A stretch of DNA of 5,648 nucleotides from positions 1 to 5,648 of the forward strand of contig DUNJ01000170.1 in the NCBI GenBank assembly GCA_012839395.1. The letters run 5' to 3'. This document shows, piece by piece, positions 1-5,434 of this stretch; position 1 is the first letter of the stretch; every line of letters begins with the position of its first letter. This DNA comes from Tepidimicrobium sp. (GTDB taxonomy: Bacteria; Bacillota; Clostridia; Tissierellales; Tepidimicrobiaceae). The notes below the pieces were generated by a model that was given only the letters and a program-made list of their open reading frames with translations, was not told the origin of the DNA and made no database searches. Both the position numbers and the translations under genes were made by a program.

Positions 1-119
1 TACACCTTCCTTTAGATTCCACGTCGCCATGGACACCCTTGGTGTTTGGCTATGTCTTTCCCACTACTAGGGCAGACTAGGAACTTTCACCCATTAGATT
101 GCGCCCATGCTGGGCACAC
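1..119 (-). mobile_element. Group II intron, class IIC-like, 5' end (partial)
   Basis: Read on the minus strand, position 119 begins GTGTGCCCAGCATGGG, the GUGYG-type 5' end of a bacterial group II intron. It continues with GGGTGAAAGT, then AAGGGTGTCC, a CCATG-GCGA-CGTGG hairpin with a GNRA loop (19-32), and GGAATCTAAAGGAAG. These elements follow, in the same order, the start of domain I of the Oceanobacillus iheyensis class IIC intron as I remember it. The first helix is visible as GTGCCC pairing with GGGCGC (100-118). Only about 119 nt of domain I are present. The rest of the ribozyme, any reverse transcriptase/maturase gene, and domains V-VI lie left of the window, so whether the copy is intact cannot be judged. 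An alternative 5' boundary at 123 (GTGCG) exists, but GTGTGCCC at 119 fits the family better. Such introns are RNA-based retroelements that splice themselves and insert by reverse splicing. Confidence 0.85.
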
Positions 120-123
120 GCAC

Positions 124-160
124 ATAGAAAAAGCAGTGGGAAAACCACTGCTTTTTCTAT
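124..160 (-). terminator. Rho-independent terminator (symmetric), intron target
   Basis: A perfect 16-bp inverted repeat (124-139 with 145-160) has a 5-nt loop. The GC-rich core GCAGTGG/CCACTGC is flanked by A5 and T5 runs, so it can act as a terminator in both directions. On the minus strand it lies 12 nt after the lipoprotein stop codon and ends that transcript. The group II intron begins about 4 nt past the foot of the stem on the same strand. Confidence 0.9.
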
Positions 161-172
161 CCGGTAAAGTTT

Positions 173-601
173 TTACTTAGCCTTATCTAGGGCTTCTTTT
201 ACTGCAGCCTTCCATCCTTCTGATGTTTCAGTTGCAGTAGTGATACTGTCTACATCATAGGTTTGGTTTGATATCATTTCCTTGGCCATATCATCTTTAA
301 ATTGCTTTAAATTTGGTTTGTCATCTTGCCCATCCCATTCGTCATAATCGACTTCTTCCCCTTCTGGCGTCATCCTCTTAAGAACTATATCCGCTATTTG
401 TCCATCTTCAATTGTAACCTCTGCAAATTCATACCCAAATTCCCGCTTCTCTGACTCCCCAGTGTAGGTGCCATCGTTATATGTTACGTCTACATCGGCG
501 GTATCGTCTTCTGAAGTGTCTCCATCTCCACATGCTACTAAAGTTAATGTTAAAGCTACGATTACCAGAAGTATTAAGACAATCTTTTTAAATCCTCTCA
601 A
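173..601 (-). CDS. FMN-binding-domain lipoprotein
   Basis: This encodes a 142-residue secreted lipoprotein. Residues 1-23 form a signal peptide (basic MRGFKK, then a long hydrophobic run) ending in the lipobox LVAC, with C24 as the lipidated cysteine. An acidic linker follows (about 25-40). Residues 41-140 resemble the FMN_bind fold (DGTYTGES at the front; VTIEDGQIADIVL; a C-terminal SITTATETSEGWKAAVKEAL). In flavinylated relatives such as NqrC, RnfG and PplA, an S-G-A-T-x-T motif carries FMN covalently on its last Thr. Here the motif reads T-T-A-T-E-T (121-126), keeping A123, T124 and T126 but losing the glycine. An extracytoplasmic redox role is inferred; loss of flavinylation is possible. 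The start is TTG, fixed by an AGGAGGT ribosome site 6 nt upstream. The gene is monocistronic and ends at a strong terminator. Confidence 0.8.
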   Translation of the reverse strand: MRGFKKIVLILLVIVALTLTLVACGDGDTSEDDTADVDVTYNDGTYTGESEKREFGYEFAEVTIEDGQIADIVLKRMTPEGEEVDYDEWDGQDDKPNLKQFKDDMAKEMISNQTYDVDSITTATETSEGWKAAVKEALDKAK

Positions 602-607
602 AGTCCT

Positions 608-618
608 ACCTCCTCCTT
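608..618 (-). promoter_or_regulatory. Ribosome binding site fixing a TTG start
   Basis: On the minus strand AAGGAGGAGGT is a double, near-perfect Shine-Dalgarno sequence. It ends 6 nt before the TTG at 601-599. No ATG or GTG start fits it as well, and the protein from this TTG begins with a normal basic signal-peptide n-region. Confidence 0.85.
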
Positions 619-628
619 ATTATATATA

Positions 629-703
629 AAGGGTATGTAAGCTCACACTAAGCCTACCCTTCTATTCAATTAAATAGAAGCAAACCTTAAGGATCCATAC
701 CTT
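629..703 (-). promoter_or_regulatory. Structured 5' leader of the lipoprotein gene
   Basis: Overlapping inverted repeats lie just upstream of the ribosome site. 629-635 pairs with 655-661 (AAGGGTA/TACCCTT), with an inner GCT/AGC at 641-643/651-653. 659-666 pairs with 673-680 (perfect 8 bp, loop 667-672). 689-692 pairs with 700-703. The first two share bases 659-661 and exclude each other at their bases. In addition 632-637 can pair with 696-701 (GGTATG/CATACC). No known riboswitch family was recognised, and no convincing minus-strand promoter was found upstream. Confidence 0.4.
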
Positions 704-820
704 GAGTCACGATAAAGCTATATTCTATCGCTATTAACATAATACCCGATAAGCAAGTGGTTACTCATATTATGCAAAAATATATTAAAAAGTCGGAAAA
801 TATTCCACTATTATTCCAAA
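704..820. other. Intergenic stretch, nothing recognised
   Basis: This is AT-rich DNA between the lipoprotein leader and the recR-side terminator. A weak CATAAT (769-774, minus) preceded by TG could be a -10 element for the lipoprotein, but the matching -35 position (TCCGAC) is poor. No coding signal is supported. The larger gene-free region 602-950 otherwise contains the leader (629-703) and the terminator hairpins (819-949). Confidence 0.4.
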
Positions 821-868
821 TAAAAACCATAGTTCTAAGGCATTCCTTATACCTTTTTCCTATGGTTT
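819..868 (-). terminator. Terminator of the dnaX-ybaB-recR operon
   Basis: On the minus strand, 860-868 pairs with 824-832 (AAACCATAG/CTATGGTTT, 9 bp). A small inner hairpin (836-840 with 845-849, loop CATT) sits inside. The stem runs into TTTTTATTT, the layout of an intrinsic terminator, although the stem is AT-rich. It lies about 82 nt after the recR stop. A weaker 7-bp hairpin (916-922 with 942-948), followed by a T-rich tail, lies directly after recR and may help. Confidence 0.55.
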
Positions 869-950
869 CCTAATATACTTTATTTACATTGTAAAATAAA
901 TTCGCATAATATAAAGACTTTATCTAATATATACATTTCTTTAAAGTCCT

Positions 951-1550
951 TTACAGTTCTCTCCTATTTTCTAAAGCCCTACTTAGCGTTATCTCATCAA
1001 AATATTCCAAATCCCCTCCTACTGGGATGCCATGGGCTATTCTAGTAGTCTTTATGTTTAAGGGTTTCAATAATTTTGCTATATATAAGGCCGTGGCTTC
1101 TCCTTCAACGGTGGGGTTTATAGCCAGTATTACCTCCTTAACTTCATCACCAGACAACCTATTTAGCAATTCCCTTATCTTTATTTCATTAGGACCTATG
1201 TTTTCCATAGGAGAAATGGTCCCATGTAGAACATGGTATAAACCCCTATACTCTCTGGTCTTTTCCATAGCTACTATATCCTTAGCCCCTTCCACTACGC
1301 ATATTATACTTCTATCCCTCCTATCATCCCTACATATATGACAAGGGTCTCCATCTGTTAAGTTACAACATACACTACAATAATGTACCTTTTCCTTTGC
1401 ATCTGTAATCGCTACAGCCAATTCTTCCGCTTCCGTGGGGTCCATTTCAAGTATATAAAAGGAAAGCCTTTGGGCAGTTTTCCTCCCTATACCCGGAAGC
1501 TTTGAAAGCTGCTCGATTAGGTTTGCAATAGGTAATGCATAATAATCCAT
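951..1550 (-). CDS. recR: Recombination mediator RecR
   Basis: RecR works with RecO (and RecF) to load RecA on single-stranded DNA at gaps during recombinational repair. The 199-residue length is normal for the family. In order: a helix-hairpin-helix DNA-binding segment (LPGIGRKTAQRL, about 18-29); a four-cysteine zinc site (C58, C61, C70, C73); a Toprim domain (about 81-175) with the acidic VVEG (E88) and the NPTVEGEAT signature (145-153); and the conserved tail GIPVGGDLEYFDEITLSRAL. The ATG at 1550 is preceded by GGAAAGG, and MDYYALPIANLIEQLSKLPGIG is the usual family start. It is the last gene of dnaX-ybaB-recR, 17 nt after ybaB, and is probably co-transcribed with it. Nothing is truncated or missing. 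Confidence 0.97.
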   Translation of the reverse strand: MDYYALPIANLIEQLSKLPGIGRKTAQRLSFYILEMDPTEAEELAVAITDAKEKVHYCSVCCNLTDGDPCHICRDDRRDRSIICVVEGAKDIVAMEKTREYRGLYHVLHGTISPMENIGPNEIKIRELLNRLSGDEVKEVILAINPTVEGEATALYIAKLLKPLNIKTTRIAHGIPVGGDLEYFDEITLSRALENRREL

Positions 1551-1567
1551 TTAAATCAGCCTTTCCA

Positions 1568-1909
1568 TTAGAACAACCCTGGTATATTCATTCCTCCAGT
1601 TAGTTTACCCATTTCCTTCGCCATCATGTCCTCAGCTTCCCTTAAAGCTTCATTTACCGCAGCTAATACCAAATCCTGAAGCATCTCTATATCATCAGGA
1701 TCTACTACAGATTCATCTATTGTAATTGCCAATAATTCCTTCTTGCCATTAACCTTTGCAGTAACTGCTCCTCCACCTGCGCTGGCCTCTACCTCGGTTT
1801 CCTCCAATTGCTTCTGCACCTTTTCCATCTGCTTTTGAACTTTTTGCATCTGCTTCATCATATTCCCCATGTTTCCACCCATGCCTGGAAATCTACCTCT
1901 TGCCATCAT
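1568..1909 (-). CDS. ybaB: YbaB/EbfC nucleoid-associated protein
   Basis: This small DNA-binding protein of the YbaB/EbfC family forms dimers and coats or bridges DNA. Its genes typically sit between dnaX and recR, as here. The protein is 113 residues from the first ATG. It begins with the family's Gly/Met-rich MARGRFPGMGGNMGNMMKQ, followed by a Q/K/E-rich helix (about 18-40), the ASAGGGAVTAKVNGKKELLAITID β-sheet core (about 43-67), a VDPDDIEMLQDLVLAAVNEAL helix, and a Gly-rich tail. Two adjacent ATGs (1909 and 1906) are possible starts. AAGGTGG lies 4 nt before the first and 7 nt before the second, so the second (giving MARGRF, 112 residues) may be the true one. Gaps of 17 nt on each side indicate translation within one operon. 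Confidence 0.95.
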   Translation of the reverse strand: MMARGRFPGMGGNMGNMMKQMQKVQKQMEKVQKQLEETEVEASAGGGAVTAKVNGKKELLAITIDESVVDPDDIEMLQDLVLAAVNEALREAEDMMAKEMGKLTGGMNIPGLF

Positions 1910-1926
1910 AAATCCACCTTTCTATA

Positions 1927-3552
1927 TTATTCTTCTATTTTTACTATATCTTCACCAAAGAAGTCAACAACTTCTTGGATATCATCCATATTATCTTCTT
2001 CGTTGCCTATGGACACCCCATCATCCATTATAAATTTAAGGCTTATATCCCTTTTAAAATAGGAAGAGACGATCTTTTCTACAATCTCCTTATTGTCCGG
2101 ACGACTTATAGCCTCCTTATGAATTCCATATCCATCCTCATATCCAATACAGAGAGTATTGTTTACAAAGGATATCAGCTTCCCTTCCCTCAAAAGGGCT
2201 TTTATTCTAATGTTTTCACCTCTTATAATGTTTAACACCCTGCTCCATTCTTGCCTGATGATGTTAAGATTTAACTCCTTCCCATTATCAAAGGTTTCCA
2301 CCGGTTTTCTTATTTTATCCCGTTTTTTGGATATCTTCTGCGGCCGAATAGTGTCTTTATCAATTGTAGTTATTGACTCCTCCTTAGGCTTAGATGTTCC
2401 TTTTATATCTATTTGTCCACCACTTAAAGCCCTTTCTAGCTTCTCTATCCTATTTTCTATGCTACCTTTTTCCTTTAAGTTTACCATCCTTATGATGGCC
2501 ATCTCTAATATGACCCTAGGTTGAGTTGCCCACCTTGCTTTCCTCTCAGTTTCATTTAATATATCCAAGGCCCTCAATATTAGATCTAATGGCATATCCT
2601 TTCCTTGTTCGATATAGGATTCAATCATTTTCTCATCCATATCTATTATGCCTGTAGAGCTTTCAGAGGTTTTACCAATTAATAAATTTCTAAAATGATA
2701 GATCAAATCCCTAATAAATTGATTTATATCCTTCCCTTCCTGTATTATTTTATCTACTTTAACTAGAGACTTTTCTATATTGCTACTTTTTATATCCTCT
2801 ACCATGGAAAATAGTAGATCTGTACTGGCTATGCCTAGGATATCCAATGTATCTTCATAAGTCAACTCTTCCCTATAGGATATACATTGATCGAGAAGAC
2901 TTAGCGCATCCCTCATCGCTCCATCAGAGTTTCGGGCTATTAAGGCTAAAGCCCTTTCCTCCGCATATACACCCAGCTTATCGCATATATCCTTCATATT
3001 TGAAATTATATCCTTTGATGTTATCCTCTTAAAATCAAATCTCTGGCATCTTGATAAAATGGTTTGAGGCAACTTATGTGCCTCCGTAGTAGCTAGTATA
3101 AATATCAAATGAGCTGGAGGTTCTTCTAATGTCTTGAGAAGAGCATTAAAGGCTTCCCTTGTAAGCATATGAACTTCGTCCACTATATATATCTTATATT
3201 TGGCACTAGATGGAGGGTATACCACCTTATCCCTCAGCTCCCTAATGTCTTCTATCTTCCTATTGCTTGCCGCATCCATTTCTATAACATCCATTATGGA
3301 TTCACCCAATATGCCCCTACATATATCACATCTATTGCAGGGATTGCCATCCTGCAAATTTAGGCAATTAACCGCCCTAGAAAATATCTTGGCAGTAGAG
3401 GTCTTGCCCGTCCCTTTGGTGCCGGAAAATAGATAGGCATGCCCAATATTCCCCTTTTTTATCTGATTTTTTAATATAGTAGTGATATGATCCTGGCCCA
3501 ATACCTCATCAAATGTTTGAGGTCTATATTGCCTATATAATGCCTGATACAT
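1927..3552 (-). CDS. dnaX: DNA polymerase III subunit gamma/tau
   Basis: DnaX is the AAA+ motor of the replicative clamp loader, which opens and loads the β sliding clamp; its τ form also tethers the polymerase. The protein has 541 residues. Visible motifs are Walker A GTKGTGKTS (44-52), a zinc module with C63, C72, C75 and C78, Walker B IYIVDEVH (D125, E126), ALLKTLEEPP (137-146), sensor 1 ILATTE (152-157), the SRC motif with arginine finger R168 (167-169), and sensor 2 GAMRDALSLLDQ (R214). Domain III runs to about 370, followed by a charged linker (about 371-425) and a C-terminal τ-like domain (about 426-541). The ATG at 3552 has GAGG 8 nt upstream and begins with the family-typical MYQALYRQYRPQTF. 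It is first in dnaX-ybaB-recR, driven by an extended -10 promoter. An A6 run at codons 409-410 is noted separately. Confidence 0.97.
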   Translation of the reverse strand: MYQALYRQYRPQTFDEVLGQDHITTILKNQIKKGNIGHAYLFSGTKGTGKTSTAKIFSRAVNCLNLQDGNPCNRCDICRGILGESIMDVIEMDAASNRKIEDIRELRDKVVYPPSSAKYKIYIVDEVHMLTREAFNALLKTLEEPPAHLIFILATTEAHKLPQTILSRCQRFDFKRITSKDIISNMKDICDKLGVYAEERALALIARNSDGAMRDALSLLDQCISYREELTYEDTLDILGIASTDLLFSMVEDIKSSNIEKSLVKVDKIIQEGKDINQFIRDLIYHFRNLLIGKTSESSTGIIDMDEKMIESYIEQGKDMPLDLILRALDILNETERKARWATQPRVILEMAIIRMVNLKEKGSIENRIEKLERALSGGQIDIKGTSKPKEESITTIDKDTIRPQKISKKRDKIRKPVETFDNGKELNLNIIRQEWSRVLNIIRGENIRIKALLREGKLISFVNNTLCIGYEDGYGIHKEAISRPDNKEIVEKIVSSYFKRDISLKFIMDDGVSIGNEEDNMDDIQEVVDFFGEDIVKIEE

Positions 3553-3582
3553 TTTATCATCCTCGTATTCTTTAATATATAT

Positions 3583-3610
3583 ATTATATCAGAAGCAAAA
3601 AATATTTACA
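3583..3610 (-). promoter_or_regulatory. dnaX operon promoter
   Basis: On the minus strand the extended -10 element TGATATAAT (3591-3583) is a full TGnTATAAT match. A weak -35, TGTAAA (3610-3605), lies at 16-nt spacing. Transcription should start near 3576, giving a short leader of about 24 nt before the dnaX ATG. Confidence 0.6.
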
Positions 3611-3622
3611 CAGATTATAATA

Positions 3623-3672
3623 ATATCTATTTCAATTCAAAATAGATATCTGCTATAATCTATCATAGATAT
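3623..3672. repeat. Paired palindromes at the murJ-like promoter
   Basis: A perfect 10-bp inverted repeat (3623-3632 with 3640-3649, loop 3633-3639) overlaps the putative -35. A second palindrome, ATCTAT-C-ATAGAT (3658-3670), overlaps the 3' end of the -10. Both use the same ATCTAT/ATAGAT half-site, and their centres are 28 bp apart. They could be operators for a dimeric regulator, but AT-rich sequence makes chance palindromes more likely. Confidence 0.4.
3631..3659 (+). promoter_or_regulatory. Promoter of the murJ-like gene
   Basis: TGCTATAAT (3651-3659) is an extended -10 element with a perfect TATAAT. TTCAAT (3631-3636) at 17-nt spacing is a weak -35. It lies about 47 nt upstream of the ATG and back to back with the dnaX promoter. 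Confidence 0.6.
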
Positions 3673-3688
3673 ATCAATTATTTTAACA

Positions 3689-3696
3689 AGAAGGTG
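3689..3696 (+). promoter_or_regulatory. Ribosome binding site deciding the murJ-like start
   Basis: AGAAGGTG lies 9 nt before the ATG at 3706. The upstream in-frame GTG at 3694 is inside this Shine-Dalgarno sequence and so cannot be the start served by it. Confidence 0.75.
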
Positions 3697-3705
3697 TATA
3701 TAGAC

Positions 3706-5241
3706 ATGGATTCTACATTAAAAAAAGCATTTAATACCTCCCGTTTTATAATAGTAATGGTTCTGCTAAATAAATCATTAACTTTGATCAAGCAAATATT
3801 GATCGCTGCTAAATTAGGAAGTGGTGCTGAAACGGATACGTATTTTACCGGTATCGTAGCTGCCGTCCTATTGGCAAACATGGTTGGAGAGGCAATTACT
3901 TTAGGTATGGAGCCCGTATTGGCCAAGATTGAGGAGAAAAAAGGTAAGGAGTATAAGCTAAACTATATAAACAACCTGTTGCATATTACTATATTACTTG
4001 CCCTAGGATTATTTATCTTAAATTGGTTTCTATCTCCTGTATTTATCAAGATAATGGTTAGGGGTATTGAGGGTAAGGATTTAGAATATATGTTGAAGTT
4101 GGTAAGGGGCGGAATGCCCATGGGTCTATTCTTTATGATAAGGGCTATTTTTATAGCATTTTTACATAGCGAAGGTTCCCTAAGGGCTGGACTCAAATCT
4201 TGGATATACTATTTTACTGCATATATACTATTTCTAGTCTGTTTTTCCCATCATGGCATCTATGGATTGATGATTACGGGCATAATAGCTTCTATCCTTC
4301 AACTATGTGCAATAGTACCTGCAGCAATAAATAGGGGGTATAGATATAGAGCCATTTTAGGTTTTAAGGATATCTATATACGCGAGTTCTTTATTGCACT
4401 ATGGCCTATAATATTGGGAACATCTATAAACATGATTAATGTTATAGTGGATAAATCCTTTGCATCCACTTTGGTTACAGGGAGTAAATCTTGGCTTAAC
4501 TATTCTGATGTCATAATACATGTGTTCCTTGGAATATTTGTGATGGGGATTATTACAATAATAGTGCCTATGTTTGGTAGTCAGTTTAACGGTGAGGATA
4601 GCAGCTCTTTAAAGAGCCTAATCCATATAGGGATGCGTACCGTCTCATCTATAGTGTTACCAGCTATGGTGGTGTTGATAACCCTTGCAAATCCTATAGT
4701 AAAATTACTATTTGAAAGGGGTCAATTTACCCCAACGGATACACTTATGACCTCTCAGGTCTTGACCTATTATGCATTGGGATTGGCCAGCATATCCATC
4801 ATACTCATACTTATTAATTGCCATTATGCTGCTTATGATCCAATAACCCCTATCAAATTTACAGCCTTGGGAGTTGTTGCAAATCTCATATTAAATTGGA
4901 TATTGATCAAACCCATGGCTGTCAACGGTTTAGCACTAGCTACTAGCCTATCCAATACATTGATTGCAGCGCTATTGATAAGGGATATAGGAAGAGATAT
5001 CCATATAGTGAATATGGAATATTTGAAAAAGAGGATATTTAAATTGATCCCCATAACAATAGCTATGGTCATAACAATATTGCCAATCTACTATATATTG
5101 GACTTAATTCCATGGGATAATGGAATAATGGATATAATTCAGCTACTAATATCTATTACAGCAGGTATATTTACTTATACTAAGCTGAATATGAGAAAAA
5201 AGGATAAGCTGTGGAAGGTGCATAAAAAGGGCAAAGCATAA
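3706..5241 (+). CDS. MviN/MurJ-family lipid-linked glycan flippase
   Basis: This is a polytopic inner-membrane protein of the MOP (MviN/MurJ) superfamily, 511 residues from the ATG at 3706, with about 14 hydrophobic segments. MurJ flips lipid II, the peptidoglycan precursor, to the outer membrane face. Family features include GSGAETDTYF (38-47), SWLNYSD (262-268) and, in the C-terminal half, NPIVKLLFERGQFTPTDT, YYALGLASISIILILINCHYAAYDPITP and NGLALATSLSNT. By my recalled alignment to E. coli MurJ, R18 and R24 become K23 and K29 and D39 is D44. Essential R52 becomes A57, R53 becomes N58, and R270 becomes V269. It may therefore be a divergent MurJ or a paralogue for another undecaprenyl-linked glycan, so no symbol is given. 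It stands alone, is divergent from dnaX, and has no clear terminator before the tRNA promoter. Confidence 0.85.
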   Translation: MDSTLKKAFNTSRFIIVMVLLNKSLTLIKQILIAAKLGSGAETDTYFTGIVAAVLLANMVGEAITLGMEPVLAKIEEKKGKEYKLNYINNLLHITILLALGLFILNWFLSPVFIKIMVRGIEGKDLEYMLKLVRGGMPMGLFFMIRAIFIAFLHSEGSLRAGLKSWIYYFTAYILFLVCFSHHGIYGLMITGIIASILQLCAIVPAAINRGYRYRAILGFKDIYIREFFIALWPIILGTSINMINVIVDKSFASTLVTGSKSWLNYSDVIIHVFLGIFVMGIITIIVPMFGSQFNGEDSSSLKSLIHIGMRTVSSIVLPAMVVLITLANPIVKLLFERGQFTPTDTLMTSQVLTYYALGLASISIILILINCHYAAYDPITPIKFTALGVVANLILNWILIKPMAVNGLALATSLSNTLIAALLIRDIGRDIHIVNMEYLKKRIFKLIPITIAMVITILPIYYILDLIPWDNGIMDIIQLLISITAGIFTYTKLNMRKKDKLWKVHKKGKA

Positions 5242-5259
5242 ATTTTTCTTAGATTATAG

Positions 5260-5288
5260 TTGACATGCATAACATTTTTCGGTATAAT
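5260..5288 (+). promoter_or_regulatory. Consensus σA promoter for tRNA-Ser and SRP RNA
   Basis: TTGACA (5260-5265) and TATAAT (5283-5288) are both perfect consensus with the ideal 17-nt spacer, as expected for a highly expressed stable-RNA operon. Transcription should start near 5295, about 36 nt before the tRNA. Confidence 0.93.
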
Positions 5289-5289
5289 G

Positions 5290-5325
5290 TATGCCTGGAA
5301 TGAATATTATTTATTCATAGGCATA
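5290..5325 (+). repeat. Leader hairpin ahead of tRNA-Ser
   Basis: TATGCCT (5290-5296) pairs with AGGCATA (5319-5325), and ATGAATA (5300-5306) pairs with TATTCAT (5312-5318). This gives 14 bp with a 3-nt one-sided bulge and a 5-nt loop. No T run follows, so it is not a terminator. The outer arm straddles the expected transcription start, so only the inner stem is certain to be in RNA. It may guide 5' processing or act as a DNA site. Confidence 0.5.
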
Positions 5326-5330
5326 TTTAC

Positions 5331-5422
5331 GGAGAGGTGGCCGAGTTGGCTGAAGGCGCTCGCCTGGAAAGCGGGTAAACGTGCAAAGCGTTTCGAGGGT
5401 TCAAATCCCTCTCTCTCCGCCA
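5331..5422 (+). tRNA. tRNA-Ser (anticodon GGA)
   Basis: This is a type II tRNA of 92 nt including the encoded CCA. The acceptor stem GGAGAGG (5331-5337) pairs with TCTCTCC (5412-5418, one G-U). The anticodon stem CTCGC/GCGGG encloses loop CTGGAAA, with anticodon GGA at 5366-5368 reading UCC and UCU. A long variable arm typical of serine tRNAs follows, with stem AAACG/CGTTT (5377-5381/5389-5393). The T stem GAGGG/CCCTC encloses TTCAAAT. G5419 is the discriminator base expected for serine identity. Confidence 0.97.
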
Positions 5423-5434
5423 CTTTCAACTTTT

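Noticed and set aside
765..830. 21-codon minus-strand frame starting in the terminator stem
   Set aside because: There is no Shine-Dalgarno sequence at proper spacing, and its composition is that of AT-rich intergenic DNA.
772..873. 33-codon plus-strand frame starting at the ATG at 772
   Set aside because: It has no ribosome site, no recognisable product, and runs through the recR-side terminator hairpin.
879..900. TTTATTTACA/TGTAAAATAAA hairpin as a second terminator
   Set aside because: The arms match only with a bulge, the loop is almost absent and the stem is nearly all A-T; chance in AT-rich DNA is likelier.
1027..1341. 104-codon plus-strand frame opposite recR
   Set aside because: It is antisense to a clear, full-length recR with all family motifs; no start signal or homology is apparent.
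3694..3705. GTG start 4 codons upstream of the murJ-like ATG
   Set aside because: The GTG is part of the ribosome binding site AGAAGGTG, so translation must begin at the ATG at 3706.
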